DNA from: Devosia nitrariae
GTDB taxonomy: Bacteria > Pseudomonadota > Alphaproteobacteria > Rhizobiales > Devosiaceae
DNA length: 64,000 nt
Assembly: GCF_030160115.1 (NCBI RefSeq)
Contig: NZ_BSNS01000011.1
Span: 1 to 64,000 of the forward strand
Reading direction: 5' to 3'
How positions within the stretch are numbered: the first letter of the stretch is position 1; each line of letters starts with the position of its first letter. Shown in pieces: positions 27,203 through 34,747 of the stretch. The notes under the pieces are model-generated. The model did no database searches, was not told the origin of the DNA, and saw only the letters and a list, made by a program, of their open reading frames with translations. A program made the position numbers and the translations under genes.

Positions 27203-27430
27203 ATGCCGAAGGCATCGGGGGAACTCGAGAAGGACTATCCACTGCCCGAGTTTATTGAAAGCTCCGGCGTCTCGCGGACGCACTGGAGAAGGGCGACCGG
27301 TTTCAGATCGACATCGCCGGCGAGCGCATCTGTTCCCGTTCGAGCCCACTACAACATCGCATACGAGCGTGAGGACGGCGAGAAAGAGATCGAATTCCAG
27401 ATCCTTGGTCTGAAGAGGGATCCTGACGTC
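27203..27430 (+). pseudogene. amphi-Trp domain protein gene with two frameshifts
   Basis: Three frame pieces join into a familiar small protein: MPKASGELEKDYPLPEFIE from ATG 27203, then in another frame KLRRLADALEKGDRFQIDIA plus GERI, then back in the first frame PVRAHYNIAYEREDGEKEI plus EFQI. This is the plan of amphi-Trp domain proteins. The breaks lie near 27256-27262 and near 27331. The second break restores the first frame, which then runs on without the natural stop. Either the gene is decayed or the sequence has two single-base errors. Confidence 0.6.
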
Positions 27431-27512
27431 CGCCGGTGTAGAAGCGAAGGCCCATGGACTTTTGTCCCACGCTTGGGGACACTGCGCGCTGGTGCACAGG
27501 AAGGGGAGGTCC

Positions 27513-27761
27513 ATGGCCAAGTACGATCAATTGGCAAAGCACCTGAAGTCCGCTTACCCGCGAGAGGTCGTTCTCTCGTTCGAGGACATCGAAGGTGTAC
27601 TGGGAAGTCGCCTTCCTCGATCGGCGGACCGGCCACAGTTCTGGGCGAACACAGTCGCCGAGGCGCGGCACATACAGCGTGAGGCCTGGCGACAGGCTCA
27701 TTACAACGCGTTTCTGATCGCCGATGCCCGTGCCGTGCGTTTCGTACCTCACACGCGCTGA
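27513..27761 (+). CDS. small DUF7662-like protein
   Basis: The 82-residue product starts MAKYDQLAKHLKSAYPREVVLSFEDIE-like and continues with a GSRLPRSADRPQFWANT segment and a C-terminal QREAWRQAHYNAFLI. The LSF.DIE..LG..LP.SA pattern followed by a WW/FWAN motif is what I recall for DUF7662, a small domain often near toxin-antitoxin or defence genes; its function is unknown. The start is firm: AAGGGGAGGT lies just before ATG 27513. No partner gene is adjacent, as the amphi-Trp gene upstream is broken. Confidence 0.65.
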   Translation: MAKYDQLAKHLKSAYPREVVLSFEDIEGVLGSRLPRSADRPQFWANTVAEARHIQREAWRQAHYNAFLIADARAVRFVPHTR

Positions 27762-27931
27762 CTAGGCAGCCGTTGTTCCTTTTGCTTCACGCTTCAGCGA
27801 GAGGTCCTATCCCTCGCGGTAGACCTCGAAGCCTCGGTCGGTCGGTGCCGCAGCCGGACATCAAATTCTCCCATGACTGGAACGGGCCATCTGAGTCCCT
27901 CGTTCTTGTGGATCTCGAAAGGAGGGTTCAG

Positions 27932-28117
27932 ATGCCCCACAAGGATGAAGTCAAAGGATCGGCCAAAGAGGCTCGTGGAAACGTCAAGGAGGCCGCCGGC
28001 AAGATGACCGGCGATGAGAAGCTCCGCACGGACGGCGCCGCCGACAAGGCGGAAGGCAAGGTTCAGAAGGGCGTGGGCAAGGCCAAAGAGGCCGCTCGCG
28101 ACGCTCTGAAGCACTGA
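27932..28117 (+). CDS. CsbD family stress protein
   Basis: The 61-residue hydrophilic product has the CsbD pattern: KDEVKGSAKEARGNVKEAAGK, the GDEKLRTDGAADKAEGKVQK repeat and a C-terminal alanine/lysine helix. It has no cysteine and no hydrophobic segment, as usual. CsbD-type proteins accumulate under general stress in many bacteria; the molecular role is unknown. AAAGGAGGG precedes ATG 27932 at good distance, and a strong terminator follows the stop by 18 bases, so it is a single-gene unit. Confidence 0.93.
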   Translation: MPHKDEVKGSAKEARGNVKEAAGKMTGDEKLRTDGAADKAEGKVQKGVGKAKEAARDALKH

Positions 28118-28135
28118 CGCAGGTGACCGCAGGAA

Positions 28136-28160
28136 GCCGCCCGTGCATCGGGCGGCTTTT
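28136..28160 (+). terminator. Rho-independent terminator of the csbD-like gene
   Basis: The 8-bp perfect stem GCCGCCCG (28136-28143) and CGGGCGGC (28149-28156) with loop TGCAT is followed by TTTTC. Confidence 0.85.
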
Positions 28161-28163
28161 CTG

Positions 28164-28319
28164 TTACTCGGCCTTCAAAGCCGCAAGGGCCGCATCGAAC
28201 AGGCTCCAGAACAAATCTGCTTCTAGGGATGCCAAGACTGCGTCGGACTCTGCTCTTAGCCAGGCGCCTGATAAGAAAGGCGTGAAGAAGGTGTAGATCG
28301 CTCTTCCTTCCTGCAGGTT
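28164..28319 (-). pseudogene. possible 3' remnant of an unidentified minus-strand gene
   Basis: A minus-strand frame ending in TAA at 28166-28164 reads a protein-like segment (IYTFFTPFLSGAWLRAESDA, then a Leu/Ala-rich helix to LKAE). It has no ATG or GTG before the frame closes upstream at 28380, so it looks like the tail of a lost gene. I do not recognise it. Confidence 0.3.
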
Positions 28320-28470
28320 GCGCTTGCGGGTTCGACACTGACCTCGTCGGCTGCCCAGGCTGGGGCCTGCTTTGATGGCTTACTGGGTATTGTTACTCCC
28401 GCAGACGGCAACCTAGTTGCCGTCACGAACCTTCTGGTAGCTTCGCGTCCATTCCTGAAAGGGAACGCAT

Positions 28471-28707
28471 TTGGCCCACTACCATCTTGAACCAGAGGAA
28501 CTTACCCAAGACGCTGTTTGCGTTCGCATCTACAAGGGTCAGCAGAGACCAGTTGCGATGCTGCATCGGGTCGGACCCGTCTCCGAAGGCGCGGACACTC
28601 TATTTGTGCCGGAGGGGTCATTCCCTGTGCCTGCACAGCTAGCTGTCGCAGATAAAATCGCTCAGCGCAGCGGATGTCCCATTTTCATCCGGCTAGAAGA
28701 ATGTTGA
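28471..28707 (+). CDS. small hypothetical protein (78 residues)
   Basis: The start is TTG at 28471, with GAAAGGGA upstream. The product opens HYHLEPEELTQDAVCVRIY and ends CPIFIRLEEC. It reads like a compact alpha/beta protein: a strand with KGQQRPVAMLHRVGP, a turn, and FPVPAQLAVADKIAQRSG as a helix. It has no signal or membrane part. I do not recognise the family. The rare start codon and the gene-poor context lower confidence. Confidence 0.5.
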   Translation: MAHYHLEPEELTQDAVCVRIYKGQQRPVAMLHRVGPVSEGADTLFVPEGSFPVPAQLAVADKIAQRSGCPIFIRLEEC

Positions 28708-29346
28708 GTGGGAATAAGAAATGGGGCGAACTCGCCCCGCCGAGATGGGGTGCCGACATACTCAATTCCGCGACCACCATATGTGTCTCGCGCCGCACGC
28801 TGACCGCCACGTCCCCTTGACACCACAAGGGCCACAAAGATTGATTGCCTTCGTTTTTAGAAGCGGAGCGGTTGGCATTTAACCCGTGAGGACCAGGTTT
28901 TGGAGCTGTCTCGAATGACGCGCGGGCTTTGGTGCCTACTTCTTCGCACAAGAATGGCGCGTCCCAAGGATTCGGGCTTCTGGCCCCAGATACGCAGTTT
29001 AACCGCCTCGGCACGACAGAGAACCGACGCGCTTGATCTCCGGACGTTTCGGAAGCTCCGGCCGGTCGAAGTGGATCGCGAGCGCCCTATCCAGTATTAT
29101 TACGTTCGATAATTGGGAGTGCGTTTCAAACGGACTCGATGGCATCATCTCGCGCCTGCCTTGAAAACAGCGCATTGGGACCCCATATAGCACATTACGT
29201 TTTCAGCCTCTAAGGCTACCTGATCCTCCCGGCTCTAGCCGGTTGCTTGGCGATCCCCGAACTTGCGAACGTTTATCTCTCTGCCGCATGTCGCGGCCGG
29301 GAAACGCCCGCTCGCCATTTGGCCCCGGGTTTCGAAAGCACATCTC
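28708..29346. other. gene-poor stretch before the cold-shock gene
   Basis: About 640 bases with no supported gene. A short hairpin (GGGGCG/CGCCCC near 28723-28738) follows the 78-residue gene but has no T-run. The last 100 or so bases before 29347 should form the cold-shock 5' leader. Confidence 0.5.
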
Positions 29347-29553
29347 ATGATCAACGGCACTGTTAAGTTCTACAACTCCACCAAGGGCTTCGGCTTCATC
29401 ACTCCCGATGACGGCAGCAAGGACGCCTTCGTCCATGTCAGCGCTGTCGAGCGCGCTGGTCTGTCGGATCTCGGCGAAGGGCAGAAGGTTTCCTACGACA
29501 TCGAAAGCGGCCGCGATGGCCGCGCTTCTGCCGTCAACTTGCAGCTTGCTTGA
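29347..29553 (+). CDS. cold-shock protein (CspA family)
   Basis: The 68-residue single cold-shock domain binds single-stranded RNA and DNA. Both RNP motifs are present: [10 protein letters not shown] (RNP1) and DAFVHVSAV (RNP2). The start [18 protein letters not shown] is the usual one, so ATG 29347 is preferred over an upstream in-frame ATG at 29263. It ends ASAVNLQLA, a normal ending. A GC-rich hairpin follows. Confidence 0.96.
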   Translation: MINGTVKFYNSTKGFGFITPDDGSKDAFVHVSAVERAGLSDLGEGQKVSYDIESGRDGRASAVNLQLA

Positions 29554-29559
29554 TGGATT

Positions 29560-29579
29560 GGGCCGCCCTTGAGCGGCCC
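29560..29579 (+). terminator. probable terminator hairpin after the cold-shock gene
   Basis: Stem GGGCCGC (29560-29566) and GCGGCCC (29573-29579) with a six-base loop lies six bases after the stop. The following TCTCC is a weak T-tract, so termination strength is uncertain. Confidence 0.5.
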
Positions 29580-29721
29580 TCTCCGACCTTGCCGGAGCGC
29601 TGTCTGCGCCGACGGCCTCTACCGCAGGCTCTCCGCGCATTTCATGCGGACCGCCCGGCGGCATCGGGCGGCCCGTCTGGAGACCTGTGTCGCGTCCTGA
29701 TTGCACCTCAAAGGAGCATCG

Positions 29722-29895
29722 ATGACCATGTCGACCAAGATCATACCCTTCTATCGCCGCACCCATCCGGTCCTCATCCCCACCGGGCCTGACGCAGGCT
29801 ATCCGCGCTTCGCCCGAGAAGTGGCACGCGCCGGCCTTCCGCTTCGACAAGCGCCAAAGTTAAAGGGCAAGCATGATGAACACCCGGTCCACTAG
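29722..29895 (+). CDS. small hypothetical protein (57 residues)
   Basis: AAAGGAG precedes ATG 29722 at good spacing. The product reads MTMSTKIIPFYRRTHPVLIP and ends KLKGKHDEHPVH; it is short, basic and without a membrane part. Its last 23 bases overlap the start of the next gene in another frame. I do not recognise it; the clear ribosome site and the overlap are the main support. Confidence 0.45.
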   Translation: MTMSTKIIPFYRRTHPVLIPTGPDAGYPRFAREVARAGLPLRQAPKLKGKHDEHPVH

Positions 29896-30139
29896 CCGAA
29901 CGGTCACGTTCCAGTTTGCCTTTACATTGCCCGGCATGTCGGAGCCGCATGCGCCGGGCACGTTCGAGGTCCGCGTGGATGAGGAACAGCTCGACGTAAC
30001 ATGGGATGCCCGCCGCTCGACCACGAGGATCATGCTGGACTACTCCGGGCGTGTCGAAGCGCTTCCTGTCACCGCTGGTGACCTCGAGGGCTCGATCCTC
30101 AAGGACCAGCGGACGCACCGCGATACCCGCTTCTCCTGA
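29873..30139 (+). CDS. small hypothetical protein (88 residues)
   Basis: The product has a strand-rich start (SRTVTFQFAFTLPGM), then APGTFEVRVDEEQLDV and a RIMLDYSGRVEALPVTAGDLEGSIL segment. The last part resembles small rhizobial hypothetical proteins where a LPV...DLE.AL.KD helix closes the chain. No catalytic residues are evident. The start may be the first or second ATG of the ATGATG at 29873. It overlaps the preceding 57-residue frame, which hints at coupling. Confidence 0.55.
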   Translation: MMNTRSTSRTVTFQFAFTLPGMSEPHAPGTFEVRVDEEQLDVTWDARRSTTRIMLDYSGRVEALPVTAGDLEGSILKDQRTHRDTRFS

Positions 30140-30268
30140 ACAATAAGAGCCGTTCCCATCACCCAACAATTTTTGCCGATCCGCCAACCGCGGCATGCAC
30201 TGGGCATGGAGCAAGCCGAGTTCTCGGCGACCGCAGTCGCAGCCATTCCCCACTCAGCGGAGTTTTCA

Positions 30269-30441
30269 ATGGCGACGATGGATCTGGTTCAGGCGTTCAA
30301 GCAGTCGGTCACAGGCTGGTGGCCGATCTGATCCAGACCTCCAAGTCCGCCGAAAAGGCGGTCGACATTGAAACCGACGCTTACGACGAGCCGCGCGTGC
30401 TGCTGAAGCTGGGCAGGTTGCCACCGGGACTTATGGAATAG
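30269..30441 (+). pseudogene. small gene with a frameshift
   Basis: From ATG 30269 (GGAG upstream) the frame reads MATMDLVQAFKQSVTGWW and stops after 20 codons. One base later a different frame continues smoothly as RLVADLIQTSKSAEKAVDIE, then TDAYDEPRVLLKLGRLPPGL and a stop at 30439-30441. The joined product of about 56 residues looks like a small helical protein. The break is near 30310. The family is not recognised. Confidence 0.45.
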
Positions 30442-30504
30442 CTCAACCACGTACCCGGCTTCGCCCGGTCGGCCGCCCAGCCGCATCCGGGCCAAGGAAC
30501 GATC

Positions 30505-30642
30505 ATGCCCAAAGGACAGATGCGCGGTAATCGAGAGTTGAAAAAGCCCAAAATGGTCAAGTCGTCACCGGCAACGCCCGATGCGCTCTCTGGCAAGGCC
30601 GTGCTGGACCGTATCGCCGTGCCCAAGAAGAAGAAGCACTGA
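30505..30642 (+). CDS. very small basic protein (45 residues)
   Basis: MPKGQMRGNRELKKPKMVKS is close to a short rhizobial family that begins MPKGQQRSNKEAKKPKK, as I recall it. The chain ends VPKKKKH and is strongly basic, so it may bind nucleic acid; that is inference. AAGGAA precedes ATG 30505. It lies 130 bases before the NdvB gene. Confidence 0.65.
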   Translation: MPKGQMRGNRELKKPKMVKSSPATPDALSGKAVLDRIAVPKKKKH

Positions 30643-30772
30643 TCCACATCATTCCTGCGACCGGAGCAGGCCCTATCCGGCAAGACACATCGCTTATCCC
30701 CGTGCCGGCAGACGTCTCGCCGGCACGGGGGTTACATGTGCGTCCACCCCATCCCTTCGAGGAAGAACACGC

Positions 30773-33700
30773 ATGACCGCCCTCGAAAGTTCAATTGCTC
30801 CCACACGATTCCGCCCGGCGACCCCGTGGAATGATCCTGCTCCGGTGCGCGAGGAACTGTTCGGGGTCGAACGGCTCGAACAACATGCACGCAGTCTCGC
30901 CGCCGCCCAAAAAGTAACGGGGAGGCCGCCGTCCGTTTCATCCCTGCATAAGCGGTTGAAAAGCAACGCGACCGCGCTGCTGGCGGCCTATCGCGCCAGT
31001 GCGATCGAGGTCGAGAGCGAGCGCGTCGTGGTGCCGGCGGCCGAATGGCTGCTGGACAACTATCATTTGGTCGAGGAGCAGATCCGCGAAATCCATGACG
31101 ATCTGCCGCCCAATTATTACCGGCAGTTGCCCAAGCTCGCCGAGGGTCCGTTCGCCGGGTACCCGCGGGTCTTCGGGCTGGCATGGGCATTCATCGCGCA
31201 TACCGACAGCCACTTCGATCCTGAAACCCTGACCCGGTTCATCGCGGCCTATCAGAAGGTCCAGCCCCTGACCATTGGGGAATTGTGGGCGGTGGCGATC
31301 ACCCTGCGCATCGTCTTGGTCGAGAATCTGCGCCGGCTGGCCGACCAGATCACCGCAGGGCGCAAGGACCGCGCCGAAGCGAATGCACTGGCCGATCTCC
31401 TGCTCATCGACGGCAGCGCCGAGGCGGCGGTGGGGCGTGTTCCCTCCCAACCGCTGCCTGAACTGTTCGCGGCGCAACTGGCCAAGCGGTTACGCGATCA
31501 CGACCCCCGAACCACGCCCGCCCATGGTTGGCTCGAGGAGCGACTAGCCCGCCAGGGCAGTTCCATCGATGAAGTCGTCCAGCACGCCCAGCAGCGCCAG
31601 GGCGCCTCCAATGTCACCGTGCGTAACATCATCACCAGCATGCGGCTCATCTCCGATATCGACTGGGCCGATCTCTTCGAAAGCGTCAGCCTGGTCGATG
31701 CCCTTCTGGGCGAGGGCGGCAGCTTCGCGCGCATGGATTTCGCCACCCGTGATCTTTATCGCAGCTCCATCGAGCACCTGGCGCGCGGATCGGCCCTGTT
31801 CGAACTCGATATCGCCGGGGCCGCGCTGGCGGCAGCGCGAACGGCCGCGGGGCATGGCGCTTCGGAGATCGAGGCGGAACGGCTGGGCGATCCCGGTTAT
31901 CATCTGGTTGGCCAGGGCCGTCCGGCGCTCGAACGCAGCATAGGATACCATCCGCCCGCGCGACTATTTCTGAGACGGCTGTCCGGTCGCATGGGCATCG
32001 GCGGCTACGGCACCGCCATAGGCGGAGTGACGCTGGCGCTACTCGGCCTCTTCGCCTGGCTATTGTCGAGCTTCGGCTTTGCAGCGGGCCTGCTCTACCC
32101 GTTCCTGGCCCTCGCGCTTCTGCCGGCAGGCGAAATGGCCACCGCGCTCATCAATCGTGCCGTCGGCTGGGGCGTCGGGGCCGCAAGCCTGCCGGGCCTC
32201 GAACTTTCCGGTGGCGTTCCGCGGAATCTGCGCACGCTGGTGGTCGTACCGACGCTGCTGGTCGGCAGGAGCGAACTGCTCGAAGAAATCGAACGGCTTG
32301 AGGTCCATCACCTGTCCGGCGCCGGTGGCGATATCAGTTTCGCCCTGCTGACCGATGGTCTCGACGCAGATGCAGAGACGCTCGATGGCGATGCGGAACT
32401 GCTCGATATCGGCCTGGAGGCCATCGCGGCTCTGAACCAGCGTCATGGTCCCGGCCCGGCGGGCAACCGCTTCCTGCTACTCAATCGCAGACGCCGGTTC
32501 AATGCCGGCGAAGGTGCCTGGATGGGCTGGGAGCGCAAGCGCGGCAAGCTCGCCGAACTCAATCGGCTGCTGCGCGGGGCGAAAGATACCAGCTTCGTAA
32601 CGCGCAATGGCGGAGTGCCCGAGGTGCCGGCGGATGTGCGCTATGTCATCACTCTCGACGCCGACACGCGATTGCCGCGCGATGCCGCTGTGCGCCTGGT
32701 CGGCAAGATGGCTCATCCGCTCAATCGCCCGCGCTTCGATGCCGAACGGCAACGCGTAGTCGATGGCTATGCCATCATCCAGCCGCGCGTCACCCCTTCG
32801 CTTCCCGTAGGTCGTGAAGGTTCGCTCTACCAGCGGGTCTTTTCGGCGCCCGGAGGCATCGATCCCTACGCGGCGGCCGTCTCTGACGTCTATCAGGATC
32901 TGTTCGGGGAAGGCTCCTATACCGGCAAGGGCATCTACGATGTCGATACCTTCGAGGCGGCACTGGCCGGACGCATCCCCGAGAATGCCCTGCTCAGCCA
33001 TGACCTGTTCGAGGGCATTTTTGCCCGGGCGGGGTTGGCATCCGATATCGAGGTGGTCGACGATTTCCCGGCACGCTACGACGTCGCGGCACGGCGCCAG
33101 CATCGCTGGTCGCGCGGGGACTGGCAGTTGCTACCCTGGATCGCGGCAAGCGCTGCACTACCGGCCATCGGGCGCTGGAAGATGGCGGATAATCTGCGGC
33201 GCTCGCTTGTTGGCCCCGCCGCTTTCCTCGCGTTGGTGCTCTCCTGCCTGATGCCTCTACCGGCAGGCATGGTTGCGGCGGCCGCGATCCTCACCGCGCT
33301 GAGCGTTCCCGCGCTCCTGCCCGTTCTGTTCGCCATCCTGCCGCGTCGTAAGGGCCTGCAATTGCGCACTCATCTGCGCGGACTGTCCCGCGACCTCAAG
33401 ATGGCAATCCTGCAGGTCGTGCTGGGCCTCGTCTTCCTGCCAGACCAGGCCTGGCGCAATGGCGACGCGATCATGCGCACGCTGTTTCGCCTCTCCGTCA
33501 CACGCAAGCATCTGCTCGAATGGACCACTGCCGCCAGTTCGGGCGAACGGGCGCGGCTGACGCTGATCGGGTTCTACCGCGACATGGCGGCCGGCACGGC
33601 TCTGGCGGTGCTCCTGCTTGCCGGGGCTTTCGCGTTCTCCCCCCCGTCCTGGCCATTGGTGTTGCCGCTGGCGCTCATCTGGCTGGCCGCGCCTGCCGTC

Positions 33701-34747
33701 GCGCTCTTGGTCAGCCGTTCGCCGACGACACGGCCGGACAGGACACTTGGCCCCGACGATGCCGAATATCTGCGATTGATCGCGCGACGCACCTGGCGCT
33801 TTTTCGAGACCTTCGTGACGGCCCAGGAGAATATGCTGCCCCCGGACAATTTCCAGGAAACCCCGACCCCGGCCATCGCCCACCGTACTTCGCCGACCAA
33901 TATCGGGCTCTATTTTCTGTCGACCGTCGCGGCGCGCGATTTCGGCTGGACGGGTGCGCTCGCAACCATCGAGCGGCTGGAGGCGGGCTTTACGACGCTC
34001 GGCAAGCTCGACCGCTTCAAGGGGCACTTCTTCAACTGGTACGATACGCGCGACCTCAGAACGCTCGATCCCGCCTATGTGTCCTCAGTCGACAGCGGCA
34101 ACCTTGCCGGGCACCTGATCGCTTTGGCCAATGCCTGCGAGGACTGGGCGGAGACCGCGCCGGCCGAACCCCGTCGGGGTTTTGGCGATGCGCTGGCGCT
34201 GGCCCGCATGGCACTGGCGGAAATGGCGGGCGCCGGGGACCAGGCCCTCTCGCTGGTCCTGGACGAGATCGAAGCTCTGCTCGATAGCCCGCAATCGCTC
34301 GACACGCTGACGCCGGCGCTGGTGCGCCTGTCGGACAAGGCGCACAGACTGGCGCGCTCGCCAAATCCGGCCATCGCGGACGGTGCAGACACCGACCTCA
34401 CCTTCTGGATCGCGGCCTTGCGGCGCTCGATCGCCGAGGCCGCCCGCGATCGGCAGGCGCTGCGCGACGATCCCGGATCATCGACCTGCGACTTCTGGCA
34501 CTGGCGGGCATTGCCAGAAAGACGGCGCTCGATATGGATTTCGCCTTCCTGCTCGATCCCGACAGAAAGCTACTCTCCATCGGCTATTCGCTGGTCGACA
34601 ATGGGCTCGATGCCAATTGCTACGACCTGCTCGCCTCCGAAGCCCGGCTCGCCAGCCTCTTCGCCATCGCTAAGGGCGATGTCGCCTCGCGGCACTGGTT
34701 CCGGCTCGGACGGGCGGCGACGCCGATGGGCAACGGCTCGGCGCTGA
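30773..34747 (+). CDS. N-terminal frame of ndvB (GT84 part)
   Basis: ATG 30773 follows GAGGAA and opens MTALESSIAPTRFRPATPW. Family likeness holds to about 34478 (LRDDPG); from there to the stop at 34747 the frame reads unrelated Arg/Ser/Pro-rich residues. If the break is real, this frame alone would give a membrane-bound transferase of about 1235 meaningful residues without the C-terminal processing domains. Confidence 0.7.
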   Translation: MTALESSIAPTRFRPATPWNDPAPVREELFGVERLEQHARSLAAAQKVTGRPPSVSSLHKRLKSNATALLAAYRASAIEVESERVVVPAAEWLLDNYHLVEEQIREIHDDLPPNYYRQLPKLAEGPFAGYPRVFGLAWAFIAHTDSHFDPETLTRFIAAYQKVQPLTIGELWAVAITLRIVLVENLRRLADQITAGRKDRAEANALADLLLIDGSAEAAVGRVPSQPLPELFAAQLAKRLRDHDPRTTPAHGWLEERLARQGSSIDEVVQHAQQRQGASNVTVRNIITSMRLISDIDWADLFESVSLVDALLGEGGSFARMDFATRDLYRSSIEHLARGSALFELDIAGAALAAARTAAGHGASEIEAERLGDPGYHLVGQGRPALERSIGYHPPARLFLRRLSGRMGIGGYGTAIGGVTLALLGLFAWLLSSFGFAAGLLYPFLALALLPAGEMATALINRAVGWGVGAASLPGLELSGGVPRNLRTLVVVPTLLVGRSELLEEIERLEVHHLSGAGGDISFALLTDGLDADAETLDGDAELLDIGLEAIAALNQRHGPGPAGNRFLLLNRRRRFNAGEGAWMGWERKRGKLAELNRLLRGAKDTSFVTRNGGVPEVPADVRYVITLDADTRLPRDAAVRLVGKMAHPLNRPRFDAERQRVVDGYAIIQPRVTPSLPVGREGSLYQRVFSAPGGIDPYAAAVSDVYQDLFGEGSYTGKGIYDVDTFEAALAGRIPENALLSHDLFEGIFARAGLASDIEVVDDFPARYDVAARRQHRWSRGDWQLLPWIAASAALPAIGRWKMADNLRRSLVGPAAFLALVLSCLMPLPAGMVAAAAILTALSVPALLPVLFAILPRRKGLQLRTHLRGLSRDLKMAILQVVLGLVFLPDQAWRNGDAIMRTLFRLSVTRKHLLEWTTAASSGERARLTLIGFYRDMAAGTALAVLLLAGAFAFSPPSWPLVLPLALIWLAAPAVALLVSRSPTTRPDRTLGPDDAEYLRLIARRTWRFFETFVTAQENMLPPDNFQETPTPAIAHRTSPTNIGLYFLSTVAARDFGWTGALATIERLEAGFTTLGKLDRFKGHFFNWYDTRDLRTLDPAYVSSVDSGNLAGHLIALANACEDWAETAPAEPRRGFGDALALARMALAEMAGAGDQALSLVLDEIEALLDSPQSLDTLTPALVRLSDKAHRLARSPNPAIADGADTDLTFWIAALRRSIAEAARDRQALRDDPGSSTCDFWHWRALPERRRSIWISPSCSIPTESYSPSAIRWSTMGSMPIATTCSPPKPGSPASSPSLRAMSPRGTGSGSDGRRRRWATARR

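Noticed and set aside
28723..28738. Hairpin GGGGCG/CGCCCC as terminator of the 78-residue gene
   Set aside because: Only six base pairs and no T-run on either strand.
34478..34490. Programmed -1 frameshift at CCCGGA in ndvB
   Set aside because: No slippery heptamer of the usual type nor a clear downstream structure; NdvB is read in one frame in other species, so a lost base is simpler.
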